Assembly (NCBI GenBank): GCA_030451825.1 | Contig: JAKDNL010000004.1 | Span: 1-50,982, forward strand | Direction: 5' to 3' | Length of the DNA stretch: 50,982 nt | From: Pseudonocardia sp. | GTDB lineage: Bacteria; Actinomycetota; Actinomycetes; Mycobacteriales; Pseudonocardiaceae | Shown here: positions 33,279-41,048 of the stretch, piece by piece | Layout of the letters: every line of letters starts with the position of its first letter | Numbering within the stretch: position 1 is the first letter of the stretch | Position numbers and translations under genes: made by a program | The notes under the pieces: generated by a model | Database searches by the model: none | What the model saw: the letters and a program-made list of their open reading frames with translations, nothing else | Told to the model about the DNA's origin: nothing

Positions 33279-34379
33279 TCAGCGGCCGACAGTCGCGCCG
33301 TCCCGGCAGGTGATGCCGTGCTCGGCGAGCCGCGGAAGCACCTCCGCGGCGATGACGTCGAGGTCGGTGAGGTAATCGGGGACGATGAACATGAACCCGT
33401 CGATCCCGCCTTCGTTCACCATCGTCGCGAGCCGGCGGGCAAGTGTCTCCGGAGAGCCGACGAGCGAGCCGGGCGAGATCGCGCTGGTCTCGCCCGATGT
33501 GAACGTCGTGGACTCCTTGCTGACCTGTGTGGTGTTCGGGTTCCGCTCGTAACCGGCGGCGATGTCGGCCAGGCACTCGACGTCCACACCGGCGTCGAAA
33601 TGCTCGACGCGGCTGCGCGCGTCCTGGTCGGATTTCCCTGGGACCAGCACCGGCGCGGCAAAAATCTTCAGGGACGGATTACCCATGTCCTCTGCCATCT
33701 TCCGGCAGCGCGCGACCGTCTCCAGGGAAGCCAGGCTGTCGCTGCCGGTCACCAGCGCGACGTCGCAGTTCTCCGCGGCGAACCGGAAACCCCGCTGGGA
33801 CGCGCCGGCGTTGAGCAGCGGCGGCAACCGGGACGGCTTCGGCCCCATCGTCGCGTCGGCGGTCTCGAAGAACTTGCCGTGGTGCGTGACCGCGTCCTCG
33901 GTCCAGAGCCGTTTCGCCACCGCAACCCACTCTTCGGCCAGGTCGTAGCGCTCGTCGTGATCGAGCTCGCTGTTCCACAGGCCCACGTGTGCGAGGTCCA
34001 GGTAGCTCGACCCGGTGACCAGGTTGAGCCCGGTCCGCCCGGGTCCGATTTGGTCAAGTGTCGACATCATCTTCGCGATCGTCGCCGGCGGGAACACCGT
34101 CACGTGCACGGTGCCGTAGACACCGATCCGGCTCGTCGCCTGCAACAGGGCCGCTGTGGTCGTTATCGACTCGACGGAGTCCATCCAGTGCCGCGCCGGT
34201 CCCTTGCGCCCTCGCCAGATCCCCGGGCTCAACACGAAGTCGAAGCCGCCGGCCTCGGCGGCCTGCACGACCTGGAGGACGTGATCGAACGTACCGGGTG
34301 TGTCCGGTGCGTTGACCGAGTGGATCCAGCCGTTGCGGCCGGTCGGGATGAAGACTCCGGTCTCGATGCTTCTGTTCAT
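33279..34379 (-). CDS. RutA-like flavin-dependent monooxygenase (LLM class), copy 1
   Basis: 366-aa paralogue of the downstream monooxygenase, sharing most residues over the full length (for example ETGVFIPTGRNGWIHSVNAP, GFDFVLSPGIWRGRKGPA and NAGASQRGFRFAAENCDVA). ATG 34379 has AGGAAGG upstream. The C-terminal third (after about residue 240) is the most divergent part, so the pair probably acts on different intermediates or isomers or forms a heteromer. It belongs to the RutA/SsuD-like group C flavin monooxygenases and needs FMNH2 from the adjacent reductases. Confidence 0.85.
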   Translation of the reverse strand: MNRSIETGVFIPTGRNGWIHSVNAPDTPGTFDHVLQVVQAAEAGGFDFVLSPGIWRGRKGPARHWMDSVESITTTAALLQATSRIGVYGTVHVTVFPPATIAKMMSTLDQIGPGRTGLNLVTGSSYLDLAHVGLWNSELDHDERYDLAEEWVAVAKRLWTEDAVTHHGKFFETADATMGPKPSRLPPLLNAGASQRGFRFAAENCDVALVTGSDSLASLETVARCRKMAEDMGNPSLKIFAAPVLVPGKSDQDARSRVEHFDAGVDVECLADIAAGYERNPNTTQVSKESTTFTSGETSAISPGSLVGSPETLARRLATMVNEGGIDGFMFIVPDYLTDLDVIAAEVLPRLAEHGITCRDGATVGR

Positions 34380-34420
34380 GCTCGTCGTCCTTCCTCGGTT
34401 GTGCACCTCTGCCGCGGCCG

Positions 34421-34894
34421 TCACCGGTAACCGCCCCTGAAATAGAGGAGCGGTTCGCCGCCGCCCCGCTCCGGCGGCCCCGCCCCCTCGACGCGGCCGA
34501 TGACGATCAAGTGGTCACCGGCGGGGTGTTCGTCCTCGATCGTGCAGTCGAGCCACACGAGGCAGTCGTCGATGGCAGGGTTGCGCTTCGGCGTCCGGCT
34601 CCACCGCACCCCGGCCCACTTGTCCGCCCCGCTGCGGGAGAACTGGCTCGACAGCTCCTGTTGTGGCCGGGCGAGCACGTTCACCGCGAACCGTCCCGTC
34701 TCACGGATTCGCGGGTACGACGTCGAATCGTGCTTGACGCTGAAGGACACGAGCGGCGGATCCAGCGAGACGCTGTAGAACGACTGGCAGGTGAAGCCGA
34801 CGGGTTCGTCGCAATGCACGGACGCGATGATGGTGATGCCGGCCGCGTAGTGGCCCACGGTGTCCCGGAATGCGCGCGGGTCGATCGCCGTCAT
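34421..34894 (-). CDS. Flavin reductase domain protein (RutF/HpaC-like)
   Basis: 157-aa flavin reductase-like protein with the split-barrel FMN-binding fold. It has FRDTVGHYAAGITIIASVH, VGFTCQSFYSVSLDPPLVSF (family SxxSLxPPLV motif) and GRFAVNVLARPQQELSSQF, ending in PLLYFRGGYR. Its likely role is to reduce FMN with NAD(P)H for the two LLM monooxygenases downstream. The start overlaps the stop of the upstream NADPH-FMN reductase by ATGA. Confidence 0.88.
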   Translation of the reverse strand: MTAIDPRAFRDTVGHYAAGITIIASVHCDEPVGFTCQSFYSVSLDPPLVSFSVKHDSTSYPRIRETGRFAVNVLARPQQELSSQFSRSGADKWAGVRWSRTPKRNPAIDDCLVWLDCTIEDEHPAGDHLIVIGRVEGAGPPERGGGEPLLYFRGGYR

Positions 34895-35436
34895 CGGCCG
34901 CTCGCCACCGGTTCGCCTGGCACCTGCGCGCCGACCTGCCCGAGTCGCGCCAGCGTCTCGCGGCAGCCGGCCGCCATGGCTGCGACGACCTCGTCCATCC
35001 GGTCCATCTCGGCCATGTCGAAGTACAGCCCCCGGCCGGGCACCACGGCTCCGAGCTCGGCCAGCAACGGCGCCAGGGTGAAGGTCGGCCCCATCGCGTG
35101 CCGGGGGCCCCCTCCCGTGAGCAGCGGAACGGCGATGACCCCGGCGAGCCCGTCGGACGGGTACCTGTCCAGGAACGCCTTGAGCAGACCGGTGTAAGTG
35201 GCCTTGTAGGTCGGTGAGGCGAAAACGACGACCTGGCTTGCCGCCACCGCGGCGTTGAGCCCGTCCAACTCCTCGTCCGGCCAGCTGTGAACCCGTCCTG
35301 CGTACTCCGCGAGATCAACGACGATCGTCTCATGCGGGATGCCGGCGACGAGCGCGTCGACGAATCCCTGCGCGATCCGACGCGTCCGGGACTCCGGTTT
35401 CGGATTACCGACGACGAGCGCGACCTGGAGTGTCAT
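34891..35436 (-). CDS. NADPH-dependent FMN reductase (SsuE/MsuE-like flavodoxin fold)
   Basis: 181-aa flavodoxin-fold reductase: VALVVGNPKPESRTRRIAQ binds the FMN phosphate, and VVVFASPTYKATYTGLLKAF is the second flavin-binding loop, both typical of SsuE/MsuE. It may provide FMNH2 together with or instead of the RutF-like protein; two unlike reductases in one operon are unusual. ATG 35436; overlaps the following gene by ATGA and starts 10 bp after the VOC-like gene. Confidence 0.87.
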   Translation of the reverse strand: MTLQVALVVGNPKPESRTRRIAQGFVDALVAGIPHETIVVDLAEYAGRVHSWPDEELDGLNAAVAASQVVVFASPTYKATYTGLLKAFLDRYPSDGLAGVIAVPLLTGGGPRHAMGPTFTLAPLLAELGAVVPGRGLYFDMAEMDRMDEVVAAMAAGCRETLARLGQVGAQVPGEPVASGR

Positions 35437-35446
35437 GTCAATCCCC

Positions 35447-36202
35447 TCACGTGCGCGTTCCCACGGTGGTCGATCGATTCGTGCGGTCCGGCTGGTCCGG
35501 GTCGGCGGGAACGAATCGGATGGCTCCGGAACGCATGGGGACCAGCACCTCCGGGTGCGGCACCGCCAGCGTCAGCACGATCTCCGGGTCGGCGTCGGTC
35601 GTCCGGAAAAACACTTCGGTCTCCCCCGCACGCACGCCGTCCCCCGCGTCCGGCAGGCCGAACAGCTCCACGTGCTCGTAACGCCAGTGCTCGGCGTCGA
35701 TCCCGCTCACCTCCACACGGCGGACGGCCGGCGCCGTCCCTGCCTCGTCGAGGTACGGCAGCGGGAACAGCCGTCGCTCCTGCAGGCCGAAGAACACGCG
35801 GCCGGCGGGCGGAGCCGGGTGGACCGCCACGAAGTAGCCCATCGTGCCGTCGAGCCGCCGCCAGGAACCGGCCTGGGCGAAGGCCCGCTCGGCCCCCGGC
35901 TTCCCCCGCCATCGCTGGAGATCGGTAGCCCCGTCGTCCGTGGTGTAGGCGACCGACGCGACCCGCGGTGTGAGGTCGAAGGGGTTGCCGTGGGCGAACG
36001 ATCCCGGCGACAGCTCGCAGGCGATCTCCAGAAACCCGCCGCCGCGGATCGGGTGCAGCCGCGATCTCAGGCCCAGCGACGCCTCGACGGTGTCGTCCCT
36101 CATCGGGACACCGGCGTGCTCCAGTGCCTCGGAGACCGCGACCTGTTCGTCGATACCGGTGAGGATGATGACGTGGTCGACGGTGCGCTCGATGTGGCTC
36201 AT
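35447..36202 (-). CDS. VOC (glyoxalase-like) domain protein
   Basis: 251-aa protein. The N-terminus (SHIERTVDHVIILTGIDEQ) and GGGFLEIACELSPGSF look like a glyoxalase-like_3 domain of the vicinal-oxygen-chelate superfamily, followed by a second related half. Such proteins may be dioxygenases, isomerases or lyases; no specific reaction can be given. ATG 36202 overlaps the upstream gene by ATGA. An in-frame ATG 31 codons earlier gives an Arg-rich N-terminus and is rejected. Confidence 0.7.
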   Translation of the reverse strand: MSHIERTVDHVIILTGIDEQVAVSEALEHAGVPMRDDTVEASLGLRSRLHPIRGGGFLEIACELSPGSFAHGNPFDLTPRVASVAYTTDDGATDLQRWRGKPGAERAFAQAGSWRRLDGTMGYFVAVHPAPPAGRVFFGLQERRLFPLPYLDEAGTAPAVRRVEVSGIDAEHWRYEHVELFGLPDAGDGVRAGETEVFFRTTDADPEIVLTLAVPHPEVLVPMRSGAIRFVPADPDQPDRTNRSTTVGTRT

Positions 36203-37227
36203 CGGCCAACCTCCGTGGATCGGGCGATGAGGGCGACGGTCGAGCCTGCCGGGATCGCGTGGGTCGCCATCCCGTACGAGGTGCCGGGATACCACCAGCA
36301 GAATCCGGCGACCGGGCTGTGCAGCTGCTGCTGGACGTCCCCGAACACGTCGGTGATCTCCGCGAGCAGGGCGCCTTCCTCGAACGGCTCACCCGCGGGA
36401 TGCCTGATCCAGAGCAGCCCGGCGACCTCGCTCTCCAACGCGCCCCAGTACCGGTGTGTGCCGGGCAGTAGCGTCGGGTCAGTCGAGACGTCCGTGCCGC
36501 TGTCGACCATGTCCAGCGAGTGCAGCACGGAGAGCAGTCCCCGGCAGCCACGCGGTGCGTCGTCCATCGTCCGGGCGTGGACGAGCTCGACCATCAGGGC
36601 CGGGATGCCGCGTGCCAGCGCGGTGGCGGTCGGATAGACATCCGGCGGACCGAGCCAGGCCGGATGCGCCTCGGGGTTGCTCATGTCGACCGGTGTGACC
36701 CCGAAAGCCGCCGCCAGGTCGACGGTCGCCTTCCGGACGTCCTCGTCCCGCGCGTTCTCCAGGAACATCATCGACATCGGCGAGCTCGGCTCTAAGTTGC
36801 CGTGTAGGTCGATGTAGTAGTCGGCCCGTTCGAGCACGCTCCCGACGAGCGCGCCGAGCCGTTGGCTGGTCGATCCACCCGCCGGGGCGTCCCAGTAGAT
36901 CGGACCGGCCATGTTCATGCTGTCGACCGGGCTCAGGTAGCTGGCCGCCTCCACGGCGGGCAGGTTGACGGCCGGCACCACGATCACCGTGCCGCGCAGC
37001 TCCCCCGGATCGAGCGTGCGCACCAGCGTGAGCGCGGCACCGATTCCGACGACCTCGTTGCCGTGCACCGCCGCGGTGACGGCCAGCATCGGCCCCTCGG
37101 CCACTCCGTGGACGACGATCAGGGGCAGCTCGATCCGACGCCCGGCGGGCAACCGGACCTCCCCGAGCGTTCCGCGCCCGATCGTTCCCGGCTCGACCTG
37201 CAGGTCACCGTGTACGAACGCATTCAT
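36199..37227 (-). CDS. Succinylglutamate desuccinylase/aspartoacylase-family hydrolase
   Basis: 342-aa M14-like zinc hydrolase. Zinc ligands are expected from AVHGNEVVG (His, Glu) and the downstream YYIDLHGN (His); PALMVELVHART is a further conserved block, and the C-terminal part is the usual beta-barrel domain (GLLWIRHPAGEPFEEGALL). Such enzymes deacylate N-acyl amino acids or related amides. It overlaps the M20 gene by one base and the VOC gene by four, so all are translated as a set. Substrate unknown. Confidence 0.87.
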   Translation of the reverse strand: MNAFVHGDLQVEPGTIGRGTLGEVRLPAGRRIELPLIVVHGVAEGPMLAVTAAVHGNEVVGIGAALTLVRTLDPGELRGTVIVVPAVNLPAVEAASYLSPVDSMNMAGPIYWDAPAGGSTSQRLGALVGSVLERADYYIDLHGNLEPSSPMSMMFLENARDEDVRKATVDLAAAFGVTPVDMSNPEAHPAWLGPPDVYPTATALARGIPALMVELVHARTMDDAPRGCRGLLSVLHSLDMVDSGTDVSTDPTLLPGTHRYWGALESEVAGLLWIRHPAGEPFEEGALLAEITDVFGDVQQQLHSPVAGFCWWYPGTSYGMATHAIPAGSTVALIARSTEVGR

Positions 37228-38426
37228 CAGTTCTCCTCTCCTCCTGCGTGGGTCACGTCGTGTCCGGTGGCCAGGTCGACGGCGGTCGCCGCCAGTGCCC
37301 TGGCGCCCTGGACCATCGCCGCAAGTGCCTGCTCCCGGACACCGTGCTCAGCCGCCTCGTAGGAGTGGAACGGCGTTCCCGGCGGCCACGAGGCCACCGA
37401 CACCAGCGCGGCCGGAACGATCCGGCTGACGTCTCCGAAGTCGGTGGACGCCATCGCCCGCCACTCGGTGACGGTCTCGCCGAGGGCTTCCAGGTTCGCC
37501 CGGGCCACGGCTTCGACCCCGGGATCGCTGAGGACCGGCTCGGCGCTCGCGCCGAACTCGACCTCGACCGTCGTGTTGCTGGCCAGGGCGCCCGCCCGGG
37601 CACAGTCGATCACGCGCTCGACGACACGGTCGAGCTCGGCGAGGTCGCTCGATCGGACCCCATAGGTGCAGGTCGCCGACGCGGGGACGACGTTGTGGGC
37701 CGTGCCGGTGTGCACGGTGCCGTGGATCCGGACACCGTCGCGGACGAACTGCCGGAGCGCGTTGACGTTCTGGATCGTCAGCAGTGCGCCGTCGAGAGCG
37801 CTCGTTCCCTTCCACGGCTCGCTCGACGCGTGAGACGGGGTTCCGGTGAACCGGAAGTGCAGCTCCCGGTTGCCGGTGCTCTGCGTCATCACCGTCGTCT
37901 CGTCGTGGGCATGGAAGCTCAGCGCGTACTCGAGGCCGGTGAACGCCCCCGCCTCGATCATGGCTCGCTTGCCCGACAGGGTCTCCTCGGCGGGACAGCC
38001 GAAGACCACGACCGTGCCGGGCAGCCGGTCGGCCACGGCCGCCAGACCGAGGCCGGCCCCGATCACCGCCCCGGCGATCAGCTGGTGGCCGCAGCCGTGC
38101 CCGACCTCGGGCAGGGCGTCGTACTCGGCGAACAGGCCGATCCTCGGGCCCGGCGATGGCCGGTCCGACGTCGCGACGAAGCCGGTCGGGACGCCATCGA
38201 TCTCCTCGACTCGGAACCCGGCACCGGCCAGGGCCTCGACGCACCGGGTCCGGGACCGGTGCTCCGCTCCGCTCAGCTCAGGATCGCCGTGGATGTCGAC
38301 GGCGAGCGTGCGTGCCACGTCGGCGGTGGCCGCCACCCCCGCCAGCGCTGCTCGCTTGAGTGCGGCCCGCGCATCCGCGCTGAGGCCGCCGTCTTCGACT
38401 CGGCCAGGGGTCCGGATCTCCGACAC
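37227..38426 (-). CDS. M20-family amidohydrolase (AbgB/p-aminobenzoyl-glutamate hydrolase-like)
   Basis: 399-aa zinc peptidase/amidohydrolase of subfamily M20D. Metal-site blocks: DIHGDPELSGAEHRS, AEYDALPEVGHGCGHQL, GCPAEETLSGK and FHAHDETT; the dimerisation domain insert lies between about 190 and 300 (TGTPSHASSEPWKGTSALD). It hydrolyses an amide such as an N-acyl amino acid. It is the first gene of the seven-gene operon, divergent from the MarR gene, with an AT-rich operator region between. Confidence 0.9.
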   Translation of the reverse strand: MSEIRTPGRVEDGGLSADARAALKRAALAGVAATADVARTLAVDIHGDPELSGAEHRSRTRCVEALAGAGFRVEEIDGVPTGFVATSDRPSPGPRIGLFAEYDALPEVGHGCGHQLIAGAVIGAGLGLAAVADRLPGTVVVFGCPAEETLSGKRAMIEAGAFTGLEYALSFHAHDETTVMTQSTGNRELHFRFTGTPSHASSEPWKGTSALDGALLTIQNVNALRQFVRDGVRIHGTVHTGTAHNVVPASATCTYGVRSSDLAELDRVVERVIDCARAGALASNTTVEVEFGASAEPVLSDPGVEAVARANLEALGETVTEWRAMASTDFGDVSRIVPAALVSVASWPPGTPFHSYEAAEHGVREQALAAMVQGARALAATAVDLATGHDVTHAGGEEN

Positions 38427-38479
38427 GACGCGATCTCCTTCTCGTAGCTCGACGACGAGCGGTCGCTGCTTCGGAGTAG

Positions 38480-38552
38480 TTAATACGTACAGTTAATATT
38501 TGACAAGGCTCTACTGCTGAAATTCCAGTAGATGATCTCAATATGCTACGTA
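38480..38552. promoter_or_regulatory. AT-rich divergent promoter/operator region for the M20 operon and marR
   Basis: The lowest-GC stretch in this part of the window. It holds two TACGTA palindromes (38484-38489 and 38547-38552), a GTTAATA direct repeat (38479 and 38492), and an inverted repeat CTACTG-N9-CAGTAG (38511-38531). TTGACA at 38500 and, on the minus strand, TTGTCA with AT-rich sequence about 17 bp on are possible -35 elements. Probable binding region of the MarR protein encoded at 38586. Confidence 0.55.
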
Positions 38553-38585
38553 CACATGACAACTGATCAGTGCAAGGATGAGCTC

Positions 38586-39059
38586 ATGGCGCTACCCGAC
38601 GACCGCGTCCCTCTGCAGCCGAGCGTGGCGGGGTTCGACATCCGGCAGCAGGCCCTGCCCTACTTGCTGCGACGTGCACACGCGCGAGCCGAGGCCCTCT
38701 TCGTGGAGATCATGTGCATCGACGACCTGACGCCACGCCAGATCACTATCCTGCTGGCGTGCGCCCAGACGCCCGGGGTGACCGTGAGCGAGCTGGCCGA
38801 CGAGGTCGCGGTCGATCTCAATACCACCTCACAGCTCGTGCGCAGGCTCATCGACAAGGGCCTGCTGGAACGCAGGCGTTCCTCCCGTGATGGCCGCGCC
38901 TGGGCGGTCCACATCACGGCCACGGGACAGGACGTGCTCAGCCGGGTGCTCCCGCACAACCAGGAGCTGATCGAGGAGATCATGCGGCCGCTGCCGCCCG
39001 AGTACCGGCCGCTGTTCGTGAAGTGCCTGCGCCTGATGCTCGACCTCGAACAACCCTGA
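38586..39059 (+). CDS. MarR-family transcriptional regulator
   Basis: 157-aa winged-helix regulator. The recognition region is LTPRQITILLACAQTPGVTVSELADEVAVDLNT with the wing RRSSRDGRAWAVHIT (each shown as separate family features: TVSELADEVAVDLNTTSQLV, LLERRRSSRDGR). ATG 38586 is chosen for the AAGGATGAG just upstream; ATGs at 38532 and 38556 are in frame but lack a site and lie inside the operator region. It likely controls the divergent M20/RutA-like operon in response to its substrate. Confidence 0.87.
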   Translation: MALPDDRVPLQPSVAGFDIRQQALPYLLRRAHARAEALFVEIMCIDDLTPRQITILLACAQTPGVTVSELADEVAVDLNTTSQLVRRLIDKGLLERRRSSRDGRAWAVHITATGQDVLSRVLPHNQELIEEIMRPLPPEYRPLFVKCLRLMLDLEQP

Positions 39060-39156
39060 GCTCAGATCGAGGGCGACCGCGCCGAGGTCGACGAGGCGTT
39101 AGGTCCTCTGGCCGGGTCTCGCCGGCCGCGAGCGCCCGACCCCCGGCACACCCGAG

Positions 39157-39222
39157 CATGGTCAACGGGACGTCACGGTAGTTCGATCTCGCAAGGACGA
39201 CCGTGGGGTGCCGTTGACCATG
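39157..39222. repeat. 12-bp perfect inverted repeat in the marR/hydrolase intergenic region
   Basis: CATGGTCAACGG at 39157-39168 and its exact reverse complement at 39211-39222, 42 bp apart. The genes on either side converge. The loop is long for a terminator; the segment may be the trace of a mobile element or of a lost gene, since the minus strand around 39200-39270 reads protein-like (VTLLIARNAQTGVELAIMV) without gene ends. Confidence 0.55.
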
Positions 39223-39302
39223 ATGGCGAGTTCCACGCCAGTTTGGGCGTTCCTTGCGATGAGCAGGGTGACCCGTCGACCTGCACCGCGACGTCCTCGG
39301 GT

Positions 39303-40172
39303 TCATCGCGCCGTGCGTGACGGCGGGGAGTCGCCGAGCAGGTGGGCGATCAGCCGTGCCGGCGCGTCCTCCTGCAGCAGGTGCCCCGCGTCGTCGATCC
39401 AGTTCAGCGTCGAGTGCGGGATCCGCTCGTGCAGCCACGTGCCGTACTCGGGCGGCAGGATCCGGTCGTGGCGGCCCCACAGCAGCCGCACCGGGACGGT
39501 GATGTCGGCGAGCGAGGCCTCGTACGGGCGGGTGTCGGTCTCGGAGAGCTGGCGGTACTGCCGGTAGTAGGCCGCCTGCCCCTCGGCGCCGCGCCACGGG
39601 GCGAGGTAGGCCTCGAGGACATCCGGGAGAAGGCCCCGATGGCTGGCGTTCCCGATGTGGGCTGCGACGAGGGCCTCGTGGGCATATCCGGGCAGTGCGC
39701 CGAAGACCTCTGGGTGCTCCCGGATGAGCTGGAAGAGCCCCCGTTCCCAGCTCCCACCGCTGACGGCGTCGAAGATGGTGAGGTCCCGGTAGCGAGCCGA
39801 CTCGATCAGGTGCGCACGCAGCACGATCGCCCCGCCGATGTCGTTGGCGACCACGCTCGGCTCGTCCAGATCCCAGTGCTCGAGCAGCCGAGCGAAGCGT
39901 CGGGCCTGCGCCGCGAGTGTCAGGTCTTGACCCTCGTGCTTGTCCGATTGCCCGTAGCCGAGGTGGTCGAGCACGTAGACGGTGCGCGCCTGCGCGAGCG
40001 CGGGTGCGATGTCGCGCCACAGAAAGGAGGAGTAGGGAGTTCCGTGTACCAGGACCATCGGGGGCCCACCCTCGCCCAGCCGTGCCCAGCGCACGACACC
40101 GTCGTCGGTCTCGAACCTCTCCGGCAGTGCCCAGCTCACGCCGTCTTTCACAGGATGATCGGTATCCCGCAT
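39303..40172 (-). CDS. Alpha/beta hydrolase with Asp nucleophile (haloalkane dehalogenase-like)
   Basis: 289-aa alpha/beta hydrolase. The oxyanion-hole segment is LVHGTPYSSFLWRDI. The nucleophile elbow, normally GxSxG, reads VANDIGGAI, so the nucleophile is Asp, as in haloalkane dehalogenases and epoxide hydrolases. The acid/base pair is expected from LLWGRHDRILP and DDAGHLLQED (His). The HGTP segment and overall size fit the dehalogenase-like group; substrates could be haloalkanes, epoxides or lactones. It is monocistronic; a 12-bp palindrome sits upstream. Confidence 0.83.
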   Translation of the reverse strand: MRDTDHPVKDGVSWALPERFETDDGVVRWARLGEGGPPMVLVHGTPYSSFLWRDIAPALAQARTVYVLDHLGYGQSDKHEGQDLTLAAQARRFARLLEHWDLDEPSVVANDIGGAIVLRAHLIESARYRDLTIFDAVSGGSWERGLFQLIREHPEVFGALPGYAHEALVAAHIGNASHRGLLPDVLEAYLAPWRGAEGQAAYYRQYRQLSETDTRPYEASLADITVPVRLLWGRHDRILPPEYGTWLHERIPHSTLNWIDDAGHLLQEDAPARLIAHLLGDSPPSRTAR

Positions 40173-40223
40173 CGTGCAACCACCTCATATACTGCTCTGT
40201 GAAGTTGTCCCGGACACTAGGTA

Positions 40224-40235
40224 CACAGGTCTGTG
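40224..40235. promoter_or_regulatory. Palindrome CACAGGTCTGTG upstream of the hydrolase
   Basis: 5-bp arms with a 2-bp centre, 52 bp upstream of the hydrolase start, placed where a repressor or activator would act. No regulator of its own is adjacent; the MarR at 41049 is a possible candidate. Confidence 0.35.
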
Positions 40236-40262
40236 AGGTCACACGGAGGTGGCGTGGCCACC

Positions 40263-40988
40263 TCAGCCCGTGCGTAGAGCGATCGCGAGGTCTTCGCCCT
40301 CGAGGACGGTGAGCAGCCAGCCCGGGGCGGTGCCGAGATGGTCGAGGAACTCGGGTGCCCGTGCGGCGTTGTCGGCCACGACGACGGCACCTGCGCCGAG
40401 ACGAGACTCGAGCAGCTCGAACACCTCGAGGTACATGCCCTTGGCGCCGTCGAGGAAGAGCAGGTGCACGGCGTCGGGCAGGTCGCGGGCCAGGGTCTCT
40501 GTGGCGTCTCCTTCCCGGACCTCGACGATGCCGGTGAGCCCGGCGTCGGCGACCGACCGGCGCGTCGCCTCGACCTTGTTCGTCTCGTACTCGGTACCGA
40601 TCACGGTGCCGCCACCGTTGTCGAGCACGGCGGCACCGAGGTGGACGGTCGAGACGCCGAACGAGGTGCCGAACTCGACGACCGATGTGGCGCCGCGCAG
40701 GCGGGTGAGCTGGTACAGCAGCCTGCCGACGCTCGGCGTGACGGCCATGTAGGCGTTGCGCGCGCGGGCGAAGAACTCGCGATCGTCGTTGAAGGACTCG
40801 TCGCGGCCGTGCGGCGGCGGGTCGCCGCGTTCACGGCCCTTGGGTCCCTGGGGTCGTCCGCCACGGCTACGAGCCGCGCTGTCGAACATGGCGGCCAGGA
40901 CGTCGGACACCGGCGGGACGTCGAGGCTGCCGGTCGGGCGCGGTCGAGTCCCGGCGGGCCGGTTCTGATCGGATTCCTCGTGGTTCAA
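40263..40988 (-). CDS. O-methyltransferase (class I, SAM-dependent)
   Basis: 241-aa methyltransferase similar to catechol/caffeoyl-CoA O-methyltransferases: SVVEFGTSFGVSTVHLGAAV (motif I), VIGTEYETNKVEATRRSV (ribose-binding acid), and LPDAVHLLFLDGAKGMYLEV with the metal-ligand Asp of this family, then GAVVVADNAA. The N-terminal 60 residues are polar and variable. It is divergent from a MarR gene with 60 bp between, so probably controlled by it. The substrate is presumably a phenolic acceptor; not certain. Confidence 0.83.
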   Translation of the reverse strand: MNHEESDQNRPAGTRPRPTGSLDVPPVSDVLAAMFDSAARSRGGRPQGPKGRERGDPPPHGRDESFNDDREFFARARNAYMAVTPSVGRLLYQLTRLRGATSVVEFGTSFGVSTVHLGAAVLDNGGGTVIGTEYETNKVEATRRSVADAGLTGIVEVREGDATETLARDLPDAVHLLFLDGAKGMYLEVFELLESRLGAGAVVVADNAARAPEFLDHLGTAPGWLLTVLEGEDLAIALRTG

Positions 40989-40994
40989 ATGATT

Positions 40995-41003
40995 TTGTCA
41001 CAA
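40995..41003. promoter_or_regulatory. TTGTCACAA palindrome between O-methyltransferase and marR
   Basis: 9-bp palindrome (TTGT-C-ACAA) in an AT-richer 60-bp divergent spacer, flanked by ATGAT and GATCA. Likely operator of the adjacent MarR protein. Confidence 0.45.
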
Positions 41004-41048
41004 GATCAGATTGCCGCGGTGCCGGACCGGGCGCCATGAGAGGACGCT

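Noticed and set aside
38532-38585. Upstream starts for the MarR gene (38532, 38556)
   Set aside because: They lie within the operator region and lack ribosome sites; ATG 38586 follows AAGGATGAG.
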